A stretch of 64,000 nt of DNA, from NCBI GenBank assembly GCA_002794735.1, contig NBAZ01000002.1, forward strand, positions 930,001 through 994,000, given 5' to 3'. Shown piece by piece: positions 43,692 to 56,469 of the stretch. The position numbers and the translations under genes were made by a program. The notes beneath the pieces are model-generated. The model ran no database searches. It saw only the letters and a program-made list of their open reading frames with translations, and was not told the origin of the DNA. The stretch comes from Pyrrhoderma lamaoense (Eukaryota > Basidiomycota > Agaricomycetes > Hymenochaetales > Hymenochaetaceae). Numbering within the stretch: position 1 is the first letter of the stretch; each line of letters opens with the position of its first letter.

Positions 43692-46600
43692 TTATCCCAA
43701 AGACCACTGAGGAGCTTGTTGGTTATACGATCGAGAACCATCAAGTGCCAATCCGCGTTTCATATTCGCCAGAATCTCCGATAGAGCAGCAGACTCTTCT
43801 TTAAACCGCGTTGTTGCCTCTCGATCTTCTTCATTTGACGCCGTTACAGGCATAGCGTTGAGACCTCCATCACTATGGCCATGACCATGGCCAGCAGTAC
43901 ATACCGTATGCCCAACACTCTCAATCTCCTCCTGTTCTTCTTTTACAGTCGACAGTGGGGATCGGGTTTCTTGCATAGATAAACTATGCTCATTACTCGG
44001 CGTGTTCGGGATGGAGACAGGTTCATTATTACCGCTATTACTAGCGCTAGGATTTGTATTAGAACTATCCCCACCACTTGGTCTTAACCCAAGTGACATT
44101 TGCCGAAGTTTCATGTTTGCTTCTTCCATTTGTATCTGTACTTCGTCCTCTGTCTCCTCTATTTCTTCAGGTACAGTATGCATACTAAAATCCTCTAGTG
44201 GTCGCAGAGGAACTGTCACCTTCTGAGGTTTTGTCGAAGACATTAGACCTGTATGAACCTGTCTTCCCTGTTTCTCTCGTTGATCATCATTGTCAATGCT
44301 AGCTTTAACGTTAGCACTAACATTGGTACCCTGATGCTGATGTCGATAATCCCGACTCCGTTCCTGTCTCTGTTCCGACATATTACTATTGCTACCACCG
44401 CCTTGAGCTAGAGATCTACCCATTTGTTCTTCCGCTCCTCTCTCATGCTTAAACATGCGCCTATCTGGTGGGGACGGCGCACGTGGGGAACTAAAATCCG
44501 TTGTCCTTGGCGAAGACATGGGGGATATCGATCCTCCCGATCCAACAGAAGCAGAAGCAAACCCTCCATGCGAACTTCCAGAAGACACGGGTGACTCCGA
44601 AGGGCTGGCAAGGTCTAATGCTTGTCTAGGTTCGTGAAGGTGCTTCCCTTCTCCCATATATGGAATTCTGAACCCTAATGGAAACATTTGCGGTTTATGG
44701 TGTGGTTGAGCCGACGACGAAGAGTTTGAAGAATAACCTTGGCTTTGCGATATCATGTTAGATTGTCGTTGATGAGAAGATAGCTGAGATTGAGAGTGAT
44801 GTTGAGGGTGAGAGTGGTGATGATGTGAAGAGTGATTGGGTGAATCAGCTTCAGGTAACTTGCCACTACTACGTGAAGGTGAACCAGAGTTACGATAATA
44901 AGATGCAGCATTATGATCAGGAATAGGAGATGATGGCGAGATGCTCATATGATGTAAGAAATTCCCCGTAGAAGTCGTATGAGGGGATGAAGGTGAATGA
45001 GATAAGGCAGGAGAGAGCTGTGATTGTGAATCAGGTATCGGTGCTTGTAAGTGTGCCAAAGCAAATGAAGATGCAGCTGGGGTTGGAGGTCCGACGATTG
45101 TCGAGCTGGAGAGGTTATGTGAGTGGACAGGACGATTGGATGCTTGTGCATGATCAGCTAAGTCTCTGGAGACGCGAAGTGAGCGACGTTCCGAAGTAGA
45201 ACCACTACTCAAAAACGCAGGATTTATCTCAGATACCTGATGAGACTGTCCATGAGCCTGTGCCTGAGCTTGTAAATGTGCATGAGCAATATAATAATGT
45301 TGCTGATACAACGCAAAAGCATTTAACGGGCTCATCGTCCGTGATGGAGACGAGTTTCCTGATTGGTGTGCGTTCGTCTCATAGTATACCGTTGGGGAAG
45401 ACGTTGCCATTGACAAATGGATTGGAGAAGGTGGTACAGGAGTATTCATAGCTAGCGGGACCGCAGCTGAAGCCCCTACATTGAGCCTTGAAGCATGGGC
45501 ACGAGAGGGCCCTGAACTCGATCGCCTCAAGCTCTCATTCTTACCAGTACCCGTGAAATTCATCTGACGGAAATCGTTGTTAAATGCCTGCATTGATATG
45601 GGTGATGATGGTGATCCTATATCACTTGCAAATTTGTTCTGCCTCCTCCCTCGGGAACCCTGCACTTGAAGACGACCCAAGGGAACTGGGGAAGTGTCGT
45701 CTTGGGAATGCATCTTCATTTGTTGATAAACTGCAAGTGCTGGACTACTTAAGTAAGCATCCGACATCCTATGTGGCACAGATGAAGGTGCAAATGCCAC
45801 CCTAGGGTCATCCGTTCGCGGGATAATGCTCATCTCACCCGTATGAGATCTAACAGATTTAGTATCATCCTCCTGTGCAATGTCCGACGGTGCATCCTCA
45901 TTCTCTGCATCCGACAGGATCTCACTGTTACTTGAAGAAGATAAATAAGTCTTTGCTTTCTCCTGTTCGCGGGCACTGGTAGCTGCCGTCGCTAATGAAA
46001 GACCCATATCTAGCCGACTCTCAAAAGAAGCAAGAATTTGATCGGGAGCTTCTGGAGGCGGGGACTCGTGTACTTGCCACGCTTCGGAGCCATATGCTCC
46101 GGAGGATCTCGGGTGGGAACTCCCTGAGCGGACTCAGTTGCTTGTACACTCTCTTCAGGTTCCTTTGGTGGAGAAAGCCTGTCTCTAGGCGGTAAACCGC
46201 TTGCTCTGAACGAGTTGCTACCGACAGAGTATGGTGTTTGGGGAGGGAATGACATTCGGGGAGGTACAAAAGTGGTATTATGTGCCGCATTAAGCTTCAC
46301 GGTGGATTCATCCCGTTCTTCACATAGCTGAGCCAGAGCTTGATACCCACGCTCATGACGAACCTGAAGTATTCGACTCGCTCTCATGAACTCGCCTCGA
46401 ATCTGTTTACATAGCAATTTGGTTATCCCATGATTATTACGTCCCAGAAAAGGCTTCAAAAAGGATCATATGCCTTTTTTACACTTACCAGGTACAGACC
46501 ATCTCGTGTTACACACCTAGCTACGTTGTAATCAATTTCAAAGGGATCCTGAAGAAAATATGAGAATATCACAAAACAGATCAGGACCAAACGTCATCTC

Positions 46601-48487
46601 ACCTCAATACAGAGACGATTTCTTTCCCGGCCGTCCTTAAATCTCGGGTCACTCTATTGATTAAAGAAGTCAGGTTAGTGATCTGTTACGCTTGTGGCAA
46701 AAACCACTAACTTCACTTTGCCAGCCCTTTTGATCCTTTTTCAAAAGACCGGCTCTGATTGATGCGACTCCAGTATTGTAGCTGAAATCACGGGCATAAT
46801 AACGAAAAAATTCAATTAATCTAGATCAACCAATGTCAACAATTTATAAAGGAAAGCAAGAGCTGAGATGAAAAGAATGGATTGGAACACACAATTCAGC
46901 CACAGATTCAGTGTTTTGTGATTTCCATCGTTGGCGAAGTAGCTCTATATCATCGAAGAACCAAATATTGCGGCCATTTAGATGATACTCCTCCTGTGAT
47001 ATCTAGAGTTAGAGGAATCGTAAAGTAAGGATCAATGGTTAGACCCCACTCACAGAAGGTATTGGATGTAGTGGAGGAATTTGTTGTAAATTAGGTAGAA
47101 CCGGAGGATTCTTTACGTGAACTAAAAAATAAATGACTAAAAGTACATATCCATAAGACGATAACGTTCCCTTGTAGGGAGAATTGATTTTTCTGTATGG
47201 TCATATATAGATAAGAGTTGAATAAGACAATTCTTATATACATCATAGCAGATACGAATACAAAGACATACCTTCGTTTGCTCCAAATCTTAACTATTAG
47301 TAGCAAGCAATAAAACAAAAATTACCCTGAATATTGATCAGTGCTTTTATCCAATTTATATGGAGACTTACGAAATAATACAAGAGTGCGAACCCGTGTC
47401 GGGTCGACCATAGAATAACAGAGTAGTAGACGGGTGTTTTCTAAAGCAAGTCTATTTTCAAACCCAATGTCACAGGCAATGCCAAGAGGCAGACCAGGAG
47501 AAGGGTCCAGCGATAGCTTGACAATTGGTATTCGGGCATGCGGCAGGGGTTTTACATGGAATTTCGTCTCTAAGCGTCGTTCATCCAAGGCCGAGGTATA
47601 GTCACGATTAAATAAGTGTGTGCATTTGTTTTGAAGATTCATAGGGAAATAAGTAAGTGATAAAAGAAACATAGAGTCAACAAAAACGGAATTAGAGAAA
47701 GAACATAACGTATTGGAAAATTTAAGCTAACCTCTTTCAAGCAGGTCACCGACCATCGTGACGAGATCACTTGCGTTAAGCTTTTCTTCCGAATCGATCA
47801 AGCAACACAAATCCATGTCTAGGTTTATATTTAGTGACAAAATTGAAGGAAGAATCAGTAAGCACGAGTGATTAATTCCAGTGCCGATATAAGATTGGAA
47901 GGAACGAATATGTAATGAAACCATAACGAAGATGCAGACAAAGATGGAGATGAAAGGAAACCAAAAGCCCGATTTACAACTCCATGGAATATATTATGAT
48001 AGATCCAAGCAGACAGAAGAGAGTTGATAACACGTACCGGAATTGCGCAACAAAAAGCCATTAGCAGTACTTCCAAAACTCAACAAACGACTATTAAGTT
48101 CGATGGTACGGATAAGTCTCTCCAGGAGCTTCCGTACATCTTCCTTTACCGCCAACTCTTCAGGAGTCGGCAACAGCTGTATAACAAATTCCAACAAACA
48201 CTGGCTCAGTTCCGCAATATACTTATAGCGTCGATGAGGAGGTTGATGATGTTGCTGGTGGTGGTGGGGCTTTGCTGGTGTTGCTGGTGTTGGTGTTGTT
48301 GTTGGTGTTGGCCATGATGATTGTCAGTGTCGTGAGCAGTAGCAATGGTTGTTGAAGCACTACTAGCTGTAGCGCTGTTAACAGAAGCTGTGTTGGAAGA
48401 AGAGGTAGTTGTATTGGAAGTAACGGTATTGCTAGCAGTTGTACTGAAATTGGTCACCGGGGCGGTATTGCGGGCATAGGAAGTCAT
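43692..48487 (-). CDS. Cid1-like non-canonical nucleotidyltransferase (poly(A)/poly(U) polymerase family), with two apparent frame breaks
   Basis: From ATG 48487 (MTSYARN) the protein has a Ser/Thr/Asn/His/Gln-rich head. The catalytic domain follows: YKYIAELSQCL, LLSFGSTANGFLLRNS joined to DMDLCCLI (the GS and D-x-D metal site), CDIGFENRLALENTRLL (third Asp), CYSMVDPTRVRTLVLFLKIW and SKRR. The PAP-associated region is visible as FFDDIELLRQRWKSQNTE, GVASIRAGLLKKDQKGWQ, EDPFEIDYNVARCVTRDGLY and RGEFMRASRILQ. A very long low-complexity Ser/Gln/His/Pro tail of about 870 residues ends QQAPQWSLG. Cid1-type enzymes add A or U tails to RNA; which base is used cannot be told here. Frame is broken near 46115-46117 (joining VP to HPRSSGAYGSEAW) and at 48266-48269 (joining QQSP to HHHQQHHQPP), each mended by one extra base in a G run on the plus strand. 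It lies tandem to PAN3. Confidence 0.88.
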
Positions 48488-49464
48488 CAGAAAAAAGCAC
48501 CAAACAAAGACTCTACCGTTCGTTGTCGTTTCGTTTCGTTCCGTCCGTCCGTCTGAAGAAAAGAAGAGGGAGAAAGATGCGGATTGCAAGAAAGCACTCG
48601 GCACTAAGGGCACAAGACACTAGGCAGTTGGGTGGTTGGGAAGAGGAAGAGAACCACCTGTGTTTATCCTTTTTATGTCTTTTCCCTTTCTCTCAGAGTT
48701 GCTTGACAATTTTTTGTGGACCTCCGCTTGAGAGACGAGTGGTTGTTACCTGTAAGCCCTAAGTTCCCTTGGGCCTTTGCCAATAATGAGAAACGAGATC
48801 AGCCGCCCGTGGGAACCCTAACTAACCTGCGTCTTAGCCTATTAATCCATTATATTAATATAAAGTATCAAATTATTCAAAGTTTTATTGTTGCCGACCA
48901 CGAACAGGCATATGCGCAGAAATAATCAAAAATAGCACAAGAGAAAATACTATTCATATTGTAATTGATGGCAGTCTTTCAAATATATTACTACTCTTAA
49001 TGCACAGAGATGAGCTCAATACGTACATGTACACTTAAATATCAATATATATACTTATTTTATAACACCATTAATATCTGTGGGCGCTAATCACCACTTG
49101 TGTCCATGTTATGATAAGCTAGGGTTAAAACGCCTGTAAGTATTATTTGATGATACTATATCCTCATTAATGAGAAGTTATTCAAAAACCGTCCTGATGT
49201 GCACATACGATTACCCATGGGCATAGCTTTCATGCCCCTGTACCTAGTTACTCTACTCATCTCCCATGAGTTGTAACAGCCGGGTGTTTGATACTTGATA
49301 CTCGATGCATGTGCTTGATAGACTGGGATTTCAATAATTTTACAGTTTTACACATGTTTACTCAATCCGTTGAAGAAAATTATTGAAAAAACAAGAACAG
49401 AGGAAATCTGGAGGGACTTGAATGAAGAAATAAGAAAAGAAAAAGTCACGAATTTCCTCGTTAT
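48488..49464. other. Spacer between PAN3 and the Cid1-like gene
   Basis: About 980 bp: promoter of the Cid1-like gene (48488 to about 48800) and 3' flank of PAN3. A plus-strand frame at 48523-48762 has no recognisable content. CCGTCCGTCCGTC at 48541-48553 is a short simple repeat. Confidence 0.4.
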
Positions 49465-52400
49465 TCACCGATTCCTTGTCAGATCACTGCAAAGGGAAAA
49501 TAAACGTTAACAGTGGCAGTAGTAGCAGTAAGAAAAGTAGCGATCATGATCAGTCGAGCAACCAGTTTACCAAGAGGTCAGAAACGTTGAGGCGTTCAAA
49601 ACGTGTGTATCCAGTAACGGGTTTCAAGTAACATGTGACGATGTGACAAATGACGAGTTGAATACAAATATAGGTAATCAGCCAATCCCATCTCACAAGT
49701 GAGAAAAAAAGATAAATATCCCTACTTACCCGAAAGCATCATCAATGCATTTTTTGATCTCCCTGTACGTAACAACAAGGCAGCTCTGTTCGTCCCTTGA
49801 CACCAACATCAAACGTTCTTCCGACCCCGCATCCAACTATCATGAATCATAGAGGAATAAAGGATGTGATTGAGGGTTGAAGGTTAGTTGTTGAGAATTT
49901 ATAGTGGAGTGATGAGTGACAGAGTTGAAACAGATTAAAGTTAGTTGACGTATGGTACAAAAAGAAGGATTGATTGTAAGAGTGAAACAGAGAAAAGGGC
50001 CACTTAAACAAGGAACAAGGGGCCCAACATCAGCGTGTCAAGGAACCCCCAAAGATCAGTATGCCCAAGGACCAAGGAGTACATATAGTAATGAACCCAG
50101 AGGAGAAAAGTAGCCTTACAAAATCTCGAAAAGGTAAACTGAATGTGGAAACTTCACCTTATTCAAATTTGTCAATACATGAGCCAAATTTACCACCGGA
50201 TTCCCATTTTCATCCACAGAGTGGAAAACATAGTCTCGAAAGAGCTTGATTATGTAGCGGTCTCCTGTCTCTGACCAACGGGGATCGCGGTCGAATCTGT
50301 TTTTCAATGTTTGTTTGTTTAGCGGTCATGAAATATCATTATTATGGTTGTTATTGGATGTGCATTATCAAGCGTATTGTTTGTCGGCGACGGAGTGGTG
50401 CCAATGGTGGTATTAATAATCGTGGTGAACATTGTTTTGACGTATAAAGGAGATAAAGAAAAACGAGGTTAGCACGATATACGTTTTAAAACTCATCTGT
50501 ATTAGTATTTATAAATATTTTGTTTTTTATTAAGGTAAGGTAGGTATTGAGAACCATATCCCAACCCGCAGGCGGAAAGTGCTTTCCGGGATAGGATAAA
50601 AGGATTAAGGGCATTAGATATTAAGGCAAGGATCAAGGGGAGACCGGCCGAGTTTGTGATTTTTTAAAAGGAAAAGCGAAGAAGAAGAAAACAACCGGAA
50701 GAAGTTATAATTAAGATAAGAGAGAGAGAAACATACTCAGGTCGTTCATTTATGAAACCAAATTTACATAACAACCGGACAAGGCGAGCATTCTCAAGCT
50801 CTCCCATTAGTTCTCCCTCTAGTTTGTCGATCGTGCTAATGATTTCAGTCGTATTGATTGATAAAGGAGATTGTTATCGTAGTAGTAATCGACAATACAA
50901 TCGTTTGGTTGACGTTGTTTTGGCCCCAGCGGGTGAAGATCGTCAGATATTGGTTATTTAGGAGGGGCCAGCGCATGGTGTACAATTCATTGATAGACGA
51001 CCATGGACCAATAATAGAATTTTGGTATGAGCAAGATCCGACAGCATGATAAAAATAATCCACAACCAATAGATACCGAGTTATTTAGTGAGTTAGAGAT
51101 ATGTGTGGTAACCAAACTAATGCGGATAGATAGAGGGGATGTTGGTTAACTCACGCATGCGCAGCATCCATTTCTAGAACTAGCTTCCCACCAAACGTCT
51201 CAAAAAGTCCGTGGATGTTCTAAGGTAGGTGTTAGATCGCGATAGAATATAATAAGAATGAAAGAAGTATTTGTAAGGAATTTAAGGATGAGAAGTAAGT
51301 TTTAGTCTATTTAAACATGTGGAAAAGGGGGAGGGATGATCTCCGAACGCGAGTTGAAGAAGTTGAAGAAAGTAGGGATATAGGTATAACAGACAGATGA
51401 TCAAATATCATGATCTGTTTGTAATAAACTGTGAATAAAATTGTACGAAAGTATAGCGTACCTTCATAGGTCCGGGAGTCTTCATTAAGTAATGAATAAC
51501 GTCTTTAATATTGCCTGGATAGTACCTATGAACGTGATCCAAAGACTTATGAACGTCCCTAACAGCAGAAGGGTTGTTGCAAGCTAGAGACATGATGAGC
51601 TTCGCGAACATTATCATATCTTCTTGCTTTATAGCAGATCAATGCATAAGAATAGGTTGATACAATGGAGGTAGAGTATGTTAGAAATTTACGTGAATCA
51701 TGCTCAAGGTTTAGTGTGCAATAGTACACTCACCTGCAAAAGAAGTGGCTCCTGTCTCGTATCGAAGAGTAAAACATCAAAGATAGCACAAGAGCTAATC
51801 CGGACCCTTTATTCAGATAGCACCAGGGAAAAACTTTCATCAGTCATCCATCAGCAAGAAATTAGTAGATTAGTAGCCAAAATTCATGTAGTCCAATATT
51901 ATCATATCGGTATATATACATATAGCCTGAATGCAAAAATAGCTATAACTCACCTATTCTGCCCAGTACACAGGATTTTCGAAGCATCCACCATCCTGAC
52001 AGCAAGGCCAGCATCGTGTACTGCCCTAATCGCGCTAGCAATCTGGAATATATAACTCCATAATGTTTGCTCTGGTATACGATCCAAACGGCCGTGACCA
52101 GACGTAGCAGTCGCATTAGAACTATGAACGGAAGCTTGACCCTGATTCTGGTTCCTTAGACTGAAACCATTCGACCTGTTGGAGCTTTGGAAGTGTAGTT
52201 CTGCGAGGGAAGAAGAGTTCGGGTGATAGTCGTATACTACTACTAATGCTGTTATTATTTCAACGTGTACGAGTTGTGACTGTTAGTTGACATCTTCGCA
52301 ATTCATAGTAACAGAGGTAAATGGGATAAAGTGATGTGACTTACAGTTATCCCCAAACGCCCTTGTCGTGAAAGCTTCATGAACGGACACAATTCCCGGA

Positions 52401-54309
52401 TGTCGTATTTTTGACCATTTCTCAACAACGCTGAACGCTTGCTCATTCATGAGTCTGAAGTCTAAACAGCCCAACGCCAGCGTCGATCAAAGATTCAAGT
52501 TGTTCCGTACCATTATTACACACTTCTCCCAAGTTCCAAAGGTTACAACACTCACTTTCAACCCTCCTCAACGCATAAGCTCTCCCATCTCCACTTTTAA
52601 TCGCCTTATACACAACTGAAGGCCAACCCCCACCCATTGCACCGTTCATACCCATCCCAACCCCGAGTCCACCCCCATCTTCTTCCTATCCATACCCGCA
52701 TATGAAAATTCCAGAGGTACAAGGGAGTGATATCCTTGTACTTCTTCTGGTAGTCCGATACAACACCTCCCGATACACCCAGGGATAGATTCCCTCCTTG
52801 GGCGGACATAGCAGACACAGACCCGGAGCAGACATGCCAGACCTTGATCCAGACCCGGAGATAGAAGATACCGCTCCACTTGATACATTACCGCCAGGTA
52901 GAGTCATAGGTACGGAACCGCCTGGAGTAAGTGCGGGTATAGGGCCCATGTGTATTTGTTCAGACCTTCTTAATAGTTCTTCACGAATTTGGTCTGAAAT
53001 GAAGAATTTGCGGCCTTCTGAGGAGGAAGGGGAAGGGAGGGGAAGCGTGTACAGGTGGTAGTTTAGCTTTTTGATTAATAGTAAGGAACAGTAAAAGAGT
53101 CGTTGGTAAATTTTGTGAGTTTTTATGGCATGTCGGTTATTGCATTAGTGTATAACAGATAGTGGTGAAAGAGACACAACACGGAAGACATACAGAATGA
53201 CGTATGAACGGCTGAGGTTGGAAAAATGGGTCCACGGGTGGTAATGCATCATAATCTTGCTGAAGCAACAATTGTTCATCGGTGTTGTCCCCATAATCAG
53301 AAAATACTAGCTAGATATCGAGGACACAGAGAAAAGAGTATTCAATAGTATATCATTATATTTGTTAGATTGTCATGTATAGGTACCTGATCCACTTGTT
53401 GAGCTAAACCATCCATCGAACCTCTACCAGGAGCAACACTCGTTGGGCTATATTCTGAAGATTCATATGTATATGCACCTGAATATGGTGGTGGTGTACT
53501 GTGAAACAAAAGACAGTCTCTGTCAGAAGAACATAGATAGAAGAGACGGGGAAAGATAATTTACTCACTACACGTTCGTCATCCTCTCAGTCTTTTGGGG
53601 AGATGTCAATGTGCGTGGCACGAATACGGGTGCGTTAACAGCTTGCAATGGGAATGTGCTGTTGGTAGCACCATTCCCGTTACCGTCTGCCTCTTCTTGG
53701 GACTCGAAGCTGAAGGTATCTCTTAATAGTTATCAGAGGGGTTAGGTCAAGCGGAAGGAGTAGATAATCAATAATCAAAATAGTAGTATAGCGAAGAGGA
53801 AAGTTGAAAGTAGTACACACTGTTCTGGTACGGGTTCTTCCTTCTAACGTATATCAATGTCAGTCTTTCATGACTCTAACAGTACCCTGATAGTGCTTTT
53901 CAAACTTACTGGAGGATGGTGATACATGCAACCCTTTCCTTCATATTTACAGTAGCTGTAGATAGTACCAAGTCAATGTAAATTGCGAAGCAATTGCTTA
54001 TGCACCGGAGTGATAACCATTTATCAAAACAAGAAATATGTACCCATGAATCATGATATTTCTACATTGTCGTTGGGTCGTGTCTTTTATTTAGATAACC
54101 GACAGATTCGTATTTCAGCATAGCATATACTTATAATTTTGAACGTATATAGACAGGGTAAGAAATACCTTTCTTAGGAGAGACAATCGACTTTTGAGGT
54201 TGATGCGCGTCTTGGCTAGCATTCGCATTTGTGTTCTCCGAGGAGAAGGGGGCGCGACAATCTTGACAGCAGCATTACGAGTCTGAGGTGCTGCGAAAAA
54301 TGTATCCAT
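49465..54309 (-). CDS. PAN3: PAN3, regulatory subunit of the PAN2-PAN3 poly(A) nuclease, with four apparent frame breaks
   Basis: Start at ATG 54309 ([20 protein letters not shown]), stop TGA at 49465-49467. The N-terminus carries a CCCH zinc finger ending [15 protein letters not shown] (about 53920-53950), then a Ser/Pro-rich linker with the PAM2-like neighbourhood [11 protein letters not shown]. The pseudokinase domain follows ([71 protein letters not shown]), then the C-terminal knob domain ([52 protein letters not shown]). PAN3 recruits PAN2 to poly(A)-binding protein to shorten mRNA tails. Frame breaks lie at 54238-54239, 52822-52824, 52723-52725 and 52656-52658. Adding one G or C at each restores conserved sequence, so they look like sequence errors. 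Divergent from TFIIE-beta. Confidence 0.93.
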
Positions 54310-54895
54310 CGTTTCCTGTCGTCCGTCTCTCTTTTCTATATCTTTTATTATTGATTATCAAGTGTCCTTTATGTCTCCAGTTTCCAAGTTTCCAGTATAA
54401 GTATACAGAATATATTTTTCCAGTGATCAGTGATCCACCAGCACTGTTTTTTTTCTATAGAGAATTAGGGTAGTCGACTTTCTTGTGTTTGATCAGCGCA
54501 TTGCCAATAGCAATAGTAAATGCCCTCGAGACACAACGGTGCCAGGAACAGCAGGACACTTTATGTTATGTCTTATGAAATGTGTATACAGGTTGACACA
54601 TTACTCACATGCATCTAGTAGCCATCTTTGGTAAGTAGACGAAGATCATCTCGCAATGTCACGTGCTAGAATGCTACTTCTACTGTTGCTCTAGCTTAGC
54701 TAACCTTGTTTCGACGTTGTCATCGCCGCCGCCTTCAATTTCCTTCCGCACGTCTTTCGACATAATCTGTTTGGCGTATCTGAAGTGAACAGGAACGAGC
54801 TTCCAGATAGTGTGATATATCTACTACTTGTGGTAGAAACCAGTATTTACTAGGGAAAGGAGAGCACAAACAAGAAGAAAAAGGAGAAAGAAGTC
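54310..54895. other. Divergent promoter of PAN3 and TFIIE-beta
   Basis: 586 bp between the two starts. The main visible element is the CACGTG-containing 14-mer at 54652-54665; GCCGCCGCC at 54724-54732 is a short GC-rich patch. No gene recognised. Confidence 0.5.
54652..54665 (+). promoter_or_regulatory. Candidate CACGTG regulatory site (copy 2)
   Basis: CGCAATGTCACGTG, identical over 14 bases to 40087-40100. It lies 231 bp before the TFIIE-beta start and 343 bp from the PAN3 start. Confidence 0.5.
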
Positions 54896-56469
54896 ATGGC
54901 CACACTTGCAAGAGAAGCTGCTTCGTTCAAGGCGTCACTACATCGTCAAGATTATACCTCATGGCACTCAAATCCTGCGTTAAGAGCCAATGCAAACGGT
55001 GCAAATGGAAGTAGCTCAACCCCTGCTACTAACGAAGCACCACCTTTGTCAGCGTCGTCAGAGTCATCAAGCAAGAAGAAACGGCCAAAGCAAAGTCAAT
55101 ATCATTCAGATTGTCTTGAGACAGAATTAATGCTGAGATGTATTTTCGTGCTTCTTGTTCATTCTATGGATAGATATCGTATATTCGCAACCTGCGGATA
55201 CTGGTACTGGAACGGATATCAACACCCAGATTGTTTATGCTGTCGACCACTTGAAAGTAAATTGTTCTTCTTACATTTCCTCTTTGTCCACTATCGTCAT
55301 CTCTATCCCTCTGTCCATCCCTCTCTTCCCCACACTCATGACTCTGGAGTGCTATATTATGCAGAGTTTGATCTAATGAATACCACATTTTTAGCATACC
55401 GGAAATCCAATGCGATTGCAAGACCTTGCTATCGTCACAAGCACCCAGCTAGATACGAACTCAATGTTGTTAGAACGGTTCAAGAGCCACGATCGCGTTG
55501 TTTATGATCCAAAAACAGACCTTTATTCCTACCGAGTATGTATTCAATCTTTCTCTAAACGTACTATTGTCTCTGTTCTAGTCCATTATTCTCTGAAACC
55601 ACAAAACAATAAGAAGCGCCCATATAGACTTTCTACTCCCCATAAACTAATCACATGTCTTCAGCACGATTTTACATTCCGAAACAAAGCTGCGCTCTTA
55701 ACCGAAATCCAAAGGCATACACGAAAAGGTGGAGGGTTGTCAGTGAGAGCGTTGAGGGACTCATGGAGAGATGCCCCTCAGGCCATTGAAGAGTTGGAGC
55801 AAGAAGGGGAGGTACTTGTCACTCGGACGCAGAAGGATCAGCAGATGAGGATGGTATTTTACAATGAGATTAAGCCAGTTGAGGGTAGTGGTGGGATGCC
55901 TGTTGATCAAGGTATGTGGAGGATCTTCATTATCTGTGATGATCTAGGTTTCCAATTGATATTTTTAACAATGATCAACGTTGGTAAAAAAACACAAACG
56001 AACGGTTCATAGAGTTCAAAGATTTGTGGCACGGTTTGAAGGTGCCTCCAGATGCGGATCTTCTTAAGTCATTGTCATCTGGTATGCGTTTTCTTGATTC
56101 TCTGACTTCGTTTTCGAATTTGCTAATCACGGTTGAAATCTTTTCATCATAACTTCTATTCATAAATTTCTTGCCTCGTCTCTCACTTATCACTGCTAAC
56201 ACTGTCTCTAATACTGCTATCACTGCTTACGCCCATCACCCATTTATTGTATCACCTCCTCCCTCATCTTGCCGACTTCTAACTCTACTGCTGTCACAGA
56301 GGGATTGAAAGCCACTGAAGCGGAAACAATTATCCCTAAGGGGCCGTTAATGAAGAAAAGGGGCAAAAAATCATCCACGAGACATAGGCCTGTACGATTG
56401 ACAAACGTACATCTGAAGGGTGACATCGATTTGTCGAGAGATTATACTCCTGTTTCTGCTTCGAAATGA
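54896..56469 (+). CDS. Transcription initiation factor TFIIE subunit beta
   Basis: Start MATLAREAASFKASLHRQDY, end RDYTPVSASK with TGA at 56467-56469, five introns. After a Ser/Ala-rich N-terminus come two winged-helix segments. The first is INTQIVYAVDHLK joined to GNPMRLQDLAIVTSTQLDTN and FKSHDRVVYDPKTDLYSYR. The second is HDFTFRNKAALLTEIQRHTR, KGGGLSVRALRDSW and EEGEVLVTR-like sequence (LEQEGEVLVTRTQKDQQMRM). Then comes EFKDLWHGLKVPPDADLLKS, then the basic C-terminal motif RPVRLTNVHLKGDIDLSRDY, typical of TFIIE-beta. It forms a dimer with TFIIE-alpha and helps TFIIH recruitment and promoter opening by RNA polymerase II. Frame intact. Divergent from PAN3. Confidence 0.93.

Noticed and set aside
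54896..56469. RNA polymerase III subunit RPC34 (RPC6)
   Set aside because: Winged-helix content is similar, but KGGGLSV, EFKDLWHGLKVP and the basic HLKGDIDLSRDY end match TFIIE-beta better.
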